Shown: positions 49,147 through 61,349 of the stretch, one piece after another
Layout: the number at the start of each line of letters is the position of its first letter
Position numbering within the stretch: position 1 is the stretch's first letter
Assembly (NCBI GenBank): GCA_027559495.1
Contig: JAMXSV010000010.1
Location: forward strand, 1,860,001 to 1,924,000
Direction: 5' to 3'
Length of the DNA stretch: 64,000 nucleotides
Source: Aurifilum marmelostoma
Lineage: Eukaryota; Ascomycota; Sordariomycetes; Diaporthales; Cryphonectriaceae
Made by a program: the position numbers and the translations under genes
The notes under the pieces: generated by a model
Told to the model about the DNA's origin: nothing
What the model saw: only the letters and a program-made list of their open reading frames with translations
Databases searched by the model: none

Positions 49147-52100
49147 TCAGCTCAGATCGAAGCCGGCCCCGGAACTGACTGCATACAGCAGCTTCTCCCT
49201 CAACAGCTGCGCAGAGTCATATGTCGGCAGCTTCAGCAGGTTCACACATGTACTGGCGCTCGGGAGCCGCGTGGTATCCCTGCCGCCGTCACGAATGCTG
49301 AACCGCGGGCTCAGCTGGCTGAAACCGAGCAGAGGCGCCCGCGGTGTCGACGTCACGTACTTGAGCACGTCACGGCGTTGCGAGTCCTCCAGGCTCCGCA
49401 TGACCTCCCAGAACATCTGGATGGTGGGGTGCTCCTCCCCCTCATCGCCGGGGTCGTACAAGCCTGAGTATATGGTGTTGCGCCGAAGATCCTCAATGTC
49501 GATGTCGGTGGAGTCGCCGCCCACTAGCCGCTGCAGCTCAGATTGATTGAACATGCTAAGCCAGGCAGGCTCAATGATGGTGCCGAGCCCGGTCAGGAAC
49601 GCACGGGTCACCGCGAAGGGCTGCACGACCAGGCGGTGGCGGGCCACGTAGTTGACGTACAACAGCTTATTCTCGTTTGTGACGGCGACTTGGTCGCCGT
49701 TGGGCAGGAGCTGGCGGGTGGCGATGCGCATGGGCTCGTTGGGAAGGGAGATCTGATCCTCGATGGTGAAGTCGAGGCCGAGCTCCGAGACGTCTCCAGG
49801 GTAGTTCTTGAGCCTCATCATACCGTTGTAGAGTTCCTCGTCAAACTCTCTCAGGTCGTTGATGTTGGCTCGGTAGCCAGCATCTGATGCTGCCGCCGCC
49901 CACTTGAGCAAGAAGAAACCAGCAAAGACAACGTCGATGAGGATACCCTCGTATAGGCACTTGCCAATGATCCGGCCAAGAAACTCATACTGCGCCAGAA
50001 TATCCAAGACATCGTCCCTCCAAGCTTCTGACTCGGGCTTTATGCCGGCCTCTCTGAGCTTCTCCTGGCGCTGATCCAGGGCGCAGGGGTTAGGATACAA
50101 TGCGCTCTTGCTGTTAGCAATGAAGAGGCTGAAGTCGTCGGTGAAGGCTTCCTTGGTGACACTTGTCAAGAACTCTTTCGTCACGCCCCCGCCGTCGATG
50201 CCTGCCTCTGGGATGTCGAATTGATCAACAAACGTGATCTGAATCGGCTCTTTCAGCCCATCCCGTAGCTGGTAGAACTGCGCAAAGGCATCTTCAAAGA
50301 CCTTGCCCCGGCGGACCTTGGCATGGTGCCTCTCGAGCCTGTCTCTGGCTCTGTGGGGATCAAGGAGATCATGTAGGACTTGCATTCGCCATTGATCTGC
50401 GTCCAAAGTGCCGTTTCTTCGCCTTGTCTTGTCCACAGTGACGAGCTTGCGGAAGACCTTTACCCTGACTTCAAAGGGTATGATGAAGGGCATGTTGCGG
50501 AGTATCTCAAGCTTCGGCCCAACAGCGGCAAGCAGCCTCTTGCGCTGTTCTTTCTTGTGTGCCGCCCTGAGTTTCTCGATACGAAGGGCTTGTGACGTGT
50601 AGCCTGTTGGCAGCCGTCCGAAGCTGTGTTGGGTGTCTTCGTCTTCATCTTCATCCATGTCCACATCGTCCTCCTGATCCATGCCCTCGTCATGAAGTTG
50701 GCGTTGTCTCTCAACCTCCATGACAACATTGTCCATGAAGTTTTGCATGTCAAACCTGGAGGTCATCAACCAATGATCTCTAGGTAGAAACTGCCGGCGA
50801 GAGTCACGCTCATAGACCATGCGCATGGCTGTCGTGATTGTGCTTCTAAAGGTATCAAAGTCAACGCCAGATATGACATTGTATGTGTCATCTGTCTTCT
50901 GTTTCTGTGCCGCGTCCTGTGCGGCGGGACTGAAAAGGTTGTCCACGGTAGTGCTTGGTTCAGCGGACTGCATGAGCCTGCCTCCGCCCCTCTGCAGCTC
51001 GTTCCCATTATAATACAGTGTGAAAGCGAGGTTTCTCAGGAACAGCGATAGCCCTTTCAGCTCAGGGAGGGTCAGCATACACTGACGCAGTCTTGATGTT
51101 GATCCAGTGTGAAACCCTGCAGAGGTCCAAGGATAGGCAAAGTCCTCGTCATCAGTAAGCCTGAGAACAAAAACATATAGCTCGAGAAAGAGCAGTATTG
51201 CCCGCCATTCACGATCCCAGAGCGAATCATCTCTGATCACACTCGACTGCCTGGGATCCTGACGCTTGAGCAAGGTCAGGGTGTCCCCTCGCTCATCGGA
51301 CCGTATGAGCGTGAAGATGTTGGTCTTTGTCATTGCATCCCAGAAGAACTTGACCGAGTTTGAGTGGCCCGACTCCAGGGGCACACTGGCCATGTAAAGC
51401 TTCATACGAATGTCATCTCCGAGGCCTGGGAAGCACCTGATCAGGGTGAGAATGTAGGCCGCCAGAAGGCTGCCCTGGTTGTGCTCCTCCAAAGATGAAC
51501 CTGCAAAGTTCCTGCAAAATTGTCAGTAACAGTATGCGTCGACGGCAATTAGGGCCGGTTGTTTGACTTACGCGGTGAACTTTTCCAGGGTGAGGGAGAT
51601 CTCATCTCGCTCGACCAGGGACCCGATGGCCCCCCTCTATGAACGGTGGCAGTCGCTTCTTAGTGTCTGCGGATGTATTTGCTGTTGCCGCTCTGGCGGA
51701 TGGTGTTGTGGAGGCCGGGCCGATGTGGTGCCGCTTCAACTCTAGATGCAAACTGGAGAGTTGAATGTACATTGCGTTCAAGTAAGAACCGAAGGACACA
51801 TTCCGCTGGCCGTTAGCCAATACGATGAAGTGTGCAAGCAGCCACAGCCGGGCGCTTGGTGTCTGGGAGGGTGCTAGCCCTGTTGTATATGCCTCGACAA
51901 TGGCTGATGATATTCTTTCCACATTGATGCGTTGTGCAAAAGCACCAACATTGGCCTCGAACAGCTGAAGATCTGGCTGTGTTAAGAAGCTCAGTGCGAA
52001 TGCTCTAGGAGCACGCAAGCTTGAATCCTTCGACAATGGGACTATGATGGCTTCTTTCAACAGCTCCAGACTTGCTGCATCCCTGATATTTCCATTACGG

Positions 52101-52780
52101 CAATAGGACCCAACAACACTGTAGAGAGCATCCAGACTGTCTTGTATAATTTCGTGGTTCGATTGCAGAATCGATATCAGTGGGATCAACAGTGAGCGCG
52201 GTACATCATCGGTTTCTGGCCTATTATCCTGTTAGCCATGCGGAATGACACCAAATGCTGTACTTAGGGTCCAAGTTGTGTGTAAGTATATATACCTTCT
52301 CAATAGTGCAAGCAATTGTGATGCTAGCCGCCTGATTTGAGACGGCCGTGCCGCTGTCAGGGCCGAACAGCCAGACTCTACCAGATCCGTGGCGAATCGC
52401 TCCAGCCTTGCCTGGTCATCCGATCGTGAGGGATCAAGACACCCCACAACTGCAGGCAGGGCTTGTAAAGACCTGACAGCAGGGTCGGAATGGGAGGAGC
52501 TACCGTAGAGCTCGTCGAGCGACTGGCGCCGCTCATCTCTCAAGCCGCTCCTGATCCTATGCCCTCGCCACGTGCGCTGGATTGATTCGGCAGCTTTCAG
52601 CCTTGCCCTCTCCTGCTGCCGCTGACGGCGCTCGGCCTGTGCGTCGGCGACTGTCTTGGAGGCGTTCGAGGAGGCGGAGGGTGTCCAGGACGTGGCAGCG
52701 AAGGGATTTAGATTCTTCTGACCGCTCATATTGACGTTTCGCGGCCGCCGCGAGCTCCCGGAGAAGGTCGGGAAGGACAT
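49147..52780 (-). CDS. hul5: Hul5-type IQ-HECT E3 ubiquitin ligase (one-base frameshift)
   Basis: Proteasome-associated HECT E3/E4 ligase (Hul5/UBE3C type), about 1165 aa, linked to protein quality control. Exons are 52780-52296, 52220-51572 and 51511-49147. An IQ motif lies at about 62-82 (ESIQRTWRGHRIRSGL). The C-terminal HECT domain spans about residues 770-1165, with the catalytic Cys at about 1133 in STCVNLLKLPTY. The exon sum is 3499 nt (3n+1): a C6 tract at 51630-51635 shifts the frame at about codon 357, and the conserved ERDEISLTLEKFTA segment resumes in the next frame. The C terminus ends GFDLS, as is usual for the family. The long acidic stretch (MDQEDDVDMDEDEDED) is typical filler. 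Confidence 0.9.
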
Positions 52781-54806
52781 GGTGGCAGAGGAGGGGGCTG
52801 GTCCTTACGGCCAGCACATGGAGGGTTGTGGTCGCTCGAAGGATGTCCGGGACGTGGGAGGCTCTTAAAGGATGTGTCTGGTCAGGAGAGATGTCTTGGT
52901 GTCGCAGCCAGGGAAAGACTTTGCAGGTCTAAGGAATTTGAAACAAAAAGTTGTCCTGCTGATGTGCTGGCAAGTGAGCAAGTGATAAGTGATGGCTAAA
53001 TGGTTACTTGACATACGCCGAGGCTACCAAGCTAGTAACAGTCCTACTATGACACTTGACAACAACCTGGGCAGACCAGCTTGCTATCGATAGCAGGTGC
53101 TTACTGTGTGCCTTCTGGAAAGTTCAGCACGCAGTGACTGCTTTTAGTCAGCTTGATGGTAGGCAGGTACCCACCAAGCGGCTGTGGCACTTTCACTGCC
53201 AGGGGGGCTTTACCCTCTGAAGACAGGTGAGCATGGTGAGGTGCCACCATGTAACCCCGCCTTGTGCCCCTCCAACCCGAGCTTGGCTTTGATAACGGCG
53301 ATAAGAAATCCGCTAGTGGGGCCCCAAGTGACACGCATCTGCATCCTGAGTGCAGGCACGGTGAGACGTGGTGTGCAGAGGGAACAATCAATTAAACTCT
53401 GACTGTCATCTGACTCAACCTGCTTTGCTACATAAATCTGTGTGTCTGACAACCTCAGCAGGCTGTTGCCAATGCTGGGTACTGTGTGAGAAGCAGTCAT
53501 CGTCACCTATGTCAGTCTCCGCATCGTGACTTCTCTTGTTAGCTGCTCAAGACCTGGAAGTGACTTGCCCTATCAGTTGAATTGTTGCTCCTTCTGTTCT
53601 CAGCCAACATCCTAAACTGAAGCAACAGCCAGGGTCAGAAGACGGGAGGTAGGTCTTGTATTATGCCCTCACATACAAGGACATATGAATGCTCATTCGC
53701 TCTGTGATTCTTCCATCATCAAGTATCAGCAATAGCAAAGTGTAAGTATGGGTTTAGTTTTTGGTTGTTTTTCCCCCCCTCATAAGCTAACTTTTGTCTT
53801 GATACCCTCCAGCCAAGATGCCTTGAATCTCTAGCCCCTTTAGTGACATACCGTGGTGTCTACAGTAGGCCGGCACGGATCCACTTTGTCCCCTGTGACC
53901 CTGACGCGGTTAAGTGCAGTACTACGTACCCGCTAGCTAGCGCAGAATCGCGGCTGCTAGGAATTTGCTGAGCAGAAAAAACTTCAGTAGAAAAAAAAAA
54001 AGATCAAATGGGCCGCCGTCGTCCTTCCTCTTCTTTTTCCTCCCTGCTACCAACAACAACGAACTTATCCCCAGGCATCACCCACCCCGAAGGTTCGCGC
54101 GAGCTTCAGATTCCCAGCGTACGATTTTAATCGTACATGAGTCCTGTTCTCGCCAACTTTTTTCATCAGAAAAATCACACAAAAAAAATTTGAAAATCCA
54201 GCGCAAAAAAAACCCACCAGGTTCAGTCCTTGGAAAAAAACATCACCAATCTAACCTACAACAATCACGACAACCACACCCGACCCTCCGCCCTCACCCT
54301 TCTCCATCATTATCAAGTCCAGAGAACACGGTTCTTCTTGTCTTGGTACCCTTCTTTGATCCTCCAGCATCAATCAGGACCCACCGAATCCGAATCCGAA
54401 AGGTTCTCGAATCGAAACGGTTTCCTTTGACCCCGCTGATTTGCTTTGTTACCTCGACAGTCACAAGCAGGCTCCCACTCAGGTCATCTCCAGTCACCCT
54501 CAGTTCGTCGCTCACCGCACGAACTCTACTAGAAACACAATTCTAAGGTGTGTTTACTCGGTCGTCGTCCTTGAACCACCAAGTTTCCCGACCTTCACCA
54601 TCGTCAACCCAGCAAATAGACACCTTGCCCTGTCGCAATATCCAACTCCCCCCCTCCCCTCCCCTTTCAACAACAACCTCACACAGCGATCAACCAGCCC
54701 CGTCCTCACCCTTCCCATCTCGTGGATCACCTTTGACATCCTCCTACTGACAATCTACGTGTGGTGGTCGCCTGCAGTGTCGCAAAGCGCAACTTCACCT
54801 ATCGCA
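52781..54806. promoter_or_regulatory. Divergent region of hul5 and PABP, long PABP leader
   Basis: About 2 kb between head-to-head genes. The last 800 bp before the PABP ATG contain A-rich tracts and C/T-rich stretches and are probably transcribed leader. The frame of PABP stays open for 366 nt upstream of the chosen ATG, but the text there is low-complexity and not conserved-looking. A leader intron is possible. Confidence 0.5.
54170..54240 (+). promoter_or_regulatory. A-rich cluster in the PABP 5' leader
   Basis: Runs of A5, A8, A8 and A7 occur at about 54170-54174, 54181-54188, 54205-54212 and 54234-54240, about 570 bp before the PABP start. PABP mRNAs in animals carry A-rich leader tracts that bind PABP and repress its own translation. 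The resemblance is in sequence only. Confidence 0.4.
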
Positions 54807-57197
54807 ATGGCCGCTCCTGTCCCTGCTGGCGCTGTTGATCAGCTCGCTGCTGACCTCGGCAACGCCAATCTCAACGGCTCCGACAAGGCCCCCGCCAATA
54901 TCAACACCTCAGTCGCCCCCAGCGAGTTCACTGGCGACGAGTCTGGCCCCACTCCCAGCTCTGCTGCCCCCAACCATGCCTCCTCTGCTTCCCTCTACGT
55001 TGGCGAGCTTGACCCCTCCGTCACCGAGGCCATGCTCTTCGAGCTCTTCTCCCAGATTGGCCCTGTCGCCTCCATCCGTGTCTGCCGTGATGCCGTCACC
55101 CGTCGTTCTCTTGGATACGCCTACGTCAACTACAACACCACCAGCGATGGTGAGAAGGCCCTGGAGGAGCTGAACTACACCATCATCAAGGGCCGTCCCT
55201 GCCGTATCATGTGGTCCCAGCGTGACCCTGCCCTGCGCAAGACCGGTGCTGGCAATGTCTTCATCAAGAACCTCGACGTCGCCATCGACAACAAGGCCCT
55301 TCACGACACCTTCGCTGCCTTCGGCAACATCCTCAGCTGCAAGGTCGCCCAGGATGAGAACGGCAACTCCAAGGGCTACGGTTTCGTCCACTACGAGACT
55401 GATGAGGCTGCATCCCAGGCCATCAAGCACGTTAACGGTATGCTTCTGAACGAGAAGAAGGTCTATGTCGGCCACCACATCCCGAAGAAGGACCGCCAGA
55501 GCAAGTTTGAGGAGATGAAGGCCAACTTCACCAACGTCTACGTCAAGAACATCAATCCCGAGACCTCTGATGACGAGTTCCGCGACCTGTTCGCCAAGTA
55601 CGGCGACATCACTTCTTCCTCCCTGGCTCGCGATCAGGAGAACGGCAAGAACCGCGGCTTCGGGTTTGTCAACTTCGTGTCTCACGAGGCTGCTGCCAAG
55701 GCCGTCGAGGAGCTCAACGGCAACGACTTCAAGGGGCAGGATCTCTACGTCGGTCGTGCCCAGAAGAAGCACGAGCGCGAGGAGGAGCTGCGCAGGTCCT
55801 ACGAGGCTGCCCGCCAGGAGAAGGCCAACAAGTATCAGGGTGTCAACCTGTACGTCAAGAACCTGTCGGACGATGTTGACGACGAAAAGCTGCGCACCAT
55901 GTTCGCCGAGTACGGTCCCATCACCTCCGCCAAGGTGATGCGCGACACCTTTGTCGAGGGTGAGGAGTCTGAGGAGAAGGACAAGGAGAACACGAAGGAG
56001 GGCGAGGAGCTCACGGGCTCAGGTGAGGAGAGTGGCGAGCAGAAGACCGAGAAGAAGGGCGAGAAGAAGTTCGGCAAGAGCAAGGGCTTCGGCTTCGTCT
56101 GCTTCAGCAACCCTGATGATGCCACCAAGGCTGTCGCCGACATGAACCAGCGCATGATCAACGGCAAGCCTCTCTACGTTGCTCTCGCGCAGCGGAAGGA
56201 TGTCCGGAAGTCACAGCTCGAGGCTAGCATCCAGGCCCGGAATCAGCTCCGCATGCAGCAGGCCGCAGCTGGCATGCCCGGCGTGCCTGGTCAGTTCATG
56301 CAGCCTCCTGTTTTCTATGGCCAGCAGCCCGGATTCCCCGGCGCCGGTGGTCGCGGCGGCATGCCTTACATTGGCGGCATGCCCATGCCTGGTGCCCAGG
56401 CAGGTCGCCAGGGCCAGTTCCCCAACGCCTACCCAGCTCAGGCTGGCGGCCGCGGTGGCATGCCTCCTCAGATGCCGCCCAACATGTACATGCCTGGACA
56501 GTTCCCACCAAACGCGTATAGCCAGCCCAACAACCCTCAGTTCATCGCCGCTCTGCAGCAGGTCCAGCACCAAGCTGCAGCCATCGCTGGCGGCCGTGGC
56601 CAGCCTGGTCGTGGCCCTGTGCAGGGCATGGCAGGCATGCCTGGAAATATGGCAGGTGAGTGAAACACTGCAGCTAACAAACCAATTCCCCCCCCCCGGG
56701 GGGGGTCCCTTTGCCCATCTTGGCTCCCCACCTGCTAACATCCCTGAAGGCGGCATGCCCGGACGTGGCAACATGGGCAACCGGTTCCCTGGCGGTCCTG
56801 GCGGACGAGGTGGTCCAGCTCCCCAGATGGGTGCTCCCTCGGACCTGAGTGCCAGTGCCTTGCTGCAGAACCAGTTGGCCGGTGCCCCACCCCCAGCCCA
56901 GAAGCAGCTGCTGGGCGAGGCCATCTTCCCCAAGATCCAGGCACTGCAGCCTGAGCTGGCAGGCAAGATCACTGGTATGCTTCTGGAGATGGACAACCAG
57001 GAGCTCGTCAATCTGTAAGTTCTCCCTCGGAGGATCTTACCTCGGATCTGAAGTACTAACGACTGCATAGCATCGACGACGACAACGCTCTGCGCGCCAA
57101 GGTGGATGAGGCCATGACCGTCTACGATGAGTACGTCAAGAACCAGGGTGGCGAGGAAGGCGAGAAGAAGGAGGATAAGGCCGAGGCCAAGGCCTAG
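54807..57197 (+). CDS. pab1: Polyadenylate-binding protein (cytoplasmic/nuclear PABP)
   Basis: Poly(A)-binding protein of 746 aa for mRNA stability and translation. Exons are 54807-56655, 56750-57014 and 57071-57197, all phases matching. Four RRMs start near residues 62, 150, 243 and 345. RRM4 carries a Glu/Lys-rich insertion (coded about 55959-56070), a feature of filamentous-fungal PABPs. A Met/Gly/Gln/Pro-rich linker is followed by the MLLE/PABC domain at about 665-728 (LLGEAIFPKIQALQPELAGK) and an acidic-basic tail. The first coding intron contains a C10G8 block. The ATG is the first in frame giving the conserved N terminus; the long leader may be regulatory. Confidence 0.95.
56688..56705. 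repeat. C10-G8 self-complementary block in a PABP intron
   Basis: Ten C followed immediately by eight G, near the middle of the 94-nt first coding intron of PABP. A near-perfect inverted repeat with no loop; the exact lengths may be uncertain. Confidence 0.8.
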
Positions 57198-58584
57198 GGG
57201 GTCGAGGCCCGCTTCCACTAAAGAGCGGCGACGGCGAAACTTTTAGCGCGATATCATTTACCCGGCCTTCCCAACTATCCCATCTACCCTGCCCCGGTCT
57301 GCGACATTTTTCTCTGCAGTTTGACCCAGGAACGTCGGTATTTCTTATTGTGGTATCTCTCGCGCCCTCAGGTGGTGACGCTTTTTCATCATTCTTCACG
57401 AATCGTCACCGGTTCACCGCTCTATCGCGTTCTTGGAATGTTATCCGGCTCGGTGTTCCACCTGGTTCTAGCAGCACATGCTCCTACCATGTACTCTTAC
57501 ATATGTTTACTTTTTTTTATTTCCTTCTTTTTCTTCCTCTTTCCTTTCTTGCCCAAGGGAATGTCGGGCTGGGGATGGAACCGATGGCTCGTTTCTTCGA
57601 GTTGGACCACGCGCATGACTTTGATCAACTGGTGCGATCCTCGGCAAGGGTTCAGGCGTTATAGGGTTTTCCGGATCAAGGCTGCTCGCTCTGGGCCACG
57701 TTTGACTTGACATTTGGTGGCAGAGCTCAAAATACCCCCGTCGTTGTGGCCCAGCCCATGGTGCTGGAGCCTGGGACGACCCACTTCCGTTCATCAGGGA
57801 AAGGGAGAAAGAGAATGACACAAAATGGATCTTGCCTGTTGGTACGGCAAATCATGATGTTACTAGGGCGACATTGCTAGGATGCTAAATAGACCCGGAA
57901 AAGTTCTTGATACATTCAAAACCTGCTGATGATGCCGGTGTGCCTGGGAGCAGTGTAATGACTTATGCATATGGGAACTCAAGAGCTGATGCATGTGCCA
58001 GGACAGAGACTGAAATGCAAATTAACGAGTAAGCGAGTGAATGAAAGAGAAAAAAGAAGCCCCCGAACGCCTAGACACGCCTGCCTCCCTTGTCATGACG
58101 CAAATATCGCGCCGGAGCGTCTTCAGCAGCATGCCATACACATCAAAAATTCATAAGAAACGTGACAACAGAGCATCCGCGTTCCTCATGTCGTGCAATG
58201 CCGCTGCGAAAATCCTGCAAGTTGTCCGTCCCATATCTCGAAATCCATCTGACAACCTAGACTGCCATGCTGCGCTACACGGAGCCGGCCTGGGATGCAA
58301 CTAAAGAAGATCGACAAATGGTCAGTCCAAATCGTCCTTAGGAACGGATAGTTAGCAGAATGTGAACTTTGAGCTTACCACAGTGCCGGGCTACGCTCTC
58401 ATGCGGAGCCGGAGTGAAAGGACAAACCCAGACGATCCGGCCAGGGAGCGGTCGGGCGTGAGTAGTAGTCCTCCCACTAGCCTTGCCGGTGAGGACACAA
58501 GGAGGACAAAGCCATCAATTGGTATTCACAATCACTCCCAGCGCCTCTGCGTTGATCTGTATTGTGCCGGTGCCAGGTCCAGTC
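57198..58584. other. Intergenic between convergent PABP and the membrane-protein gene
   Basis: PABP 3' UTR with pyrimidine-rich stretches (57510-57555), then non-coding DNA. No gene is supported. Confidence 0.6.
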
Positions 58585-60847
58585 TCATGGGCTGTCAATC
58601 AGCCTCTGCTTATCCTTGTTGCGGCCAGAACCGCTGCCGCTGCCGACGAGCATCTCCATCATCCTCGTCTTCTGGCGGCTGCGCATACCCTCGAGGTGCA
58701 GCCTGACGTCCTCGAGCCCGCGGATCTGCTCGTCCATGGAGAGTGTGGTGCTGTTGACGGAGCGGGCGAGCGGGGAGACCAGCCTCTGGCGCAGGCTCTC
58801 GAGGCTGGACTTGAGGGCGAGGAGCTTGTGGTTGTGCTCGACGAGCATGCCCCTGGTGCGCAGGGTGGTGCCGCGGACGTCCTGCAGGATCAGGCGGTTG
58901 CGCTCGTACTTCATGAGCTCGCTGATCTTGGTGCCCAGGAGGCGGACCCAGAGGGAGCTGAGCTGGTCGGCGTACATCTCGTCCTGGGCGTTGGTCTCCT
59001 CGACGACGGTCTCGGCCAGCACGAGGAACTGCTGGTCCACGGCCTCGAACAGGGAGAAGGGCGTGAGGGACTGCTGCAGCTCGTTGTCGATGGCGCGCTC
59101 GACCACGTCCATGAGGCGGTCAAAGGCGCGCTGCAGGGCGCGCTGCGTGCGCTGGGGGCCCGACATGCCGAAGATGCTGATCACGACGGCGCCGAGGCGG
59201 GTCGGCTGGCCGGTCGGCGTCTCGAGGATGCCGGCCGAGGCGAGGCGGCTGTGGAGGTTGTCGTAGGCAAAGGCCAGGGGCGCCGAGGGCGTGCTGGAGG
59301 CACGGGACAGCTCGCGGCGGGCCAGGTGCATTGCCATGAGGATGCTTGTAGGCGGTCGCGTGTGGTCAGCGTCAGTCAAGTGCAAGCCAACAACAGCAAC
59401 AACAACAACAACAACAAAGGAGAGGGAGCAGACTTACCCGTCGATATCCCCGTCTACCTGTGCAAAGAACTTGATCAGCTCGATAGGCAGCGCAGTGAAG
59501 CTCTCGCTCAGCTCGTTCAGCGCCTTGGAGATGAGCGGCGCGCTCGGCAGGTTGCTCCAGCGCACCGTCTCGCCCAGGTCCCAGACGGCGATGCCGTTGT
59601 CGCGCAGGTCCGTGACCTGGGCGAAGTTGTGCTCCGAGTAGTAGATGAGCGGCTCGAAGCCCGCGGCGAGGTTGGCGACGGTGACGAGGTCCGGCACGGG
59701 TCTCTCGTCGACGGGCTGGAACAGCACGCGCGCCGCGGCGAGAGACATGAAGCCGACGAGGACTGACAGGAACAGCGAAGTCCAGCTCTTGGTGGCCGTT
59801 CGGTAGATATTGCGCACGGGGCTGAGGGGTCCCTCGGCGTGCGCTGCCGCGCGCTGCCGGGCCTCAGCAGATCGCGAGGCAGCACGGGAGGCAAGGCGCA
59901 TGTCTGCTTGGGGCCAAAGTTGCACCATGTCAACCATAGGAACATACGATGGAGAAAGAAAGTGTGTACAAGGGCGGGAGGACGAGAGGAGCAGACATAC
60001 AGTGCTCAGCATCATCCCTGGGCGGCAGCGCAGCGAGCATCGCCTTCATCTCCTCCATGGATGGCTCCTCGCTCTTGATCCGTACGCCCATGTCCATGTC
60101 GTCCTCGTCCTCATTGTAAACAGCAAAGCCCCTGCTGGCCGATCTCGAGCGCAGCCTGTCGTAAAAGTATCCCGGCCCGGGGCTGCGCTCTCTAACGGGG
60201 CTCATGCTGCCGGTGGGCAGACGCGTGCGGATGGCCGCAGCCAGCGTGTCCTGCTCGTCGTCGTCGTCATCGTCGTCGCCGGCCTCTTCCTTTTTCACGC
60301 CGTACCCGTCCTCAGCACTGTCGTACGCGGGGCTCAACAGGTCCCGCCCTCGGTATGCCGGTCCCGAGGGAGGCAGTCCGCCATACCCCAACAGGTTATC
60401 GCCCTTCCGCCAGAACCCGCTCGACCGGTCCCCGTTTCCGAGCCGCCTCCACGCCGGCGGGCTGTAGCCACCACCACCACCACCCCCACCGCTGCCGCCG
60501 TTGGTGGAGCCTGTTGTTGAGCTTTCCATGTCGCTGGTGCTGGCCGTCTCGAGGTCGCTCCTCCTCAGGAACCCGCTGTGTGCCGAAGGGTAGCCGAAGG
60601 GGGCCGGTTGTGCCGCCGCTGGCGACCTGGTCCGGCGCGACGACGGGTCCAGCTCGAAGACCAAGTCTTGCAGCGAGGCGTCGAGGTGATCCAGAGGGTC
60701 GAACGCCATCTGCTGCTCCTTCCTTTCGCGAAAGACGGCTGCTTCTGCTGGTGCTTCTACTGTGGTTGTTGTCGTCGTCGTGGTCGTCTCTGCCGGCGCG
60801 TCCTGGTGGAAGAAGAAGAACTGCCTTTTCTCTCCTGGTCTTGTCAT
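58585..60847 (-). CDS. Unrecognised membrane-associated protein
   Basis: A 690-aa model from exons 60847-60001, 59903-59438 and 59344-58585, phases consistent. The N-terminal half is disordered (Gly run, acidic run DDDDDDDE, Ser/Pro). A TM segment (SWTSLFLSVLVGFMSLAAA) is followed by a folded C-terminal region of about 350 residues: FEPLIYYSEHN, WDLGETVRWSN, then long helices and a Ser/Gly basic tail. The start is uncertain: Met47 (MAFDPLDHLD) is an alternative, and the open frame just upstream (60848-61349) may belong to the same gene. I do not recognise the family. It is a fungal hypothetical protein with a probable lumenal or cytosolic helical domain. Confidence 0.6.
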
Positions 60848-61349
60848 CTGTGTTGTTGTTGTTGCTGCTGCTGCTGCTGCTGCCTCTCGTGGCGCGCAGT
60901 GTGATGCGCCGGCTTCTCGTGGGCGTGGAGGTCAGGGGTGGGCGGCTGCGAACGTCGTCGAGGGCTGCCTGGGGAAGGCCTTCGATCAGGGGCGGATGAT
61001 CGCGGAGCTCGATTGGGTCGCGACGGCGCAGGCGATCCCAAGACGCGAGGTCGCTTAGGTACGCTGTGAGGCGGTCGAACCTCCTTATTTGGTGTTGATG
61101 GTGGGCTTCGTCGTCGTATTCGTCCTCGTCGTCGTCCTCGTCCTCGAGGAGCTCGTAGCGCCGGTGACGATATCTCCTGGTGGTGGTGACAGCGGCAGGT
61201 GCTGGTCTCCCACCAAAGAAAGGGCGCAAGGGTGGGAGGTACAGGGCAAGGAAGACGAGGAATAGGGTGAATGCTGCGAGAAACGTGCTCGGGGCGATCG
61301 AGATGCTCAACAGGCTCACGTTGTTGTTGACAGTCAAAAGAGGTTGCAT
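60848..61349 (-). CDS. Upstream TM-containing coding segment, probably part of the same gene
   Basis: A frame starting MQPLLTVNNNVSLLSISIAP with a TM helix (FLAAFTLFLVFLALYLPPLR), an acidic region and a conserved-looking stretch (RRDPIELRDHPPLIEGLP), ending in a CAG/CAA repeat. It stays open into the next region, but there the other frame (preceding entry) looks coding. The segment is 502 nt (3n+1), so joining it to 58585-60847 needs one base fewer. No G/C homopolymer of five or more is visible and no good intron fits. It may be a separate overlapping gene, a different start, or another one-base error near the triplet repeat. Confidence 0.45.

Noticed and set aside
3113..51635. Programmed ribosomal frameshifting as the explanation of the five shifts
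   Set aside because: The tracts are C-runs on one genomic strand regardless of gene direction, so the mRNA motif differs between genes; no common slippery signal or context is seen.
54441..54806. N-terminal extension of PABP by the upstream open frame
   Set aside because: The conserved PABP N terminus begins at the ATG at 54807; upstream text is low-complexity leader sequence.
54909..55772. 287-codon minus-strand frame inside PABP
   Set aside because: Antisense shadow of the highly codon-biased PABP exon; Val/Leu/Asp/Gly-rich text without a domain.
58483..59766. 427-codon plus-strand frame
   Set aside because: Antisense of the unknown membrane-protein exons, which splice correctly on the minus strand.
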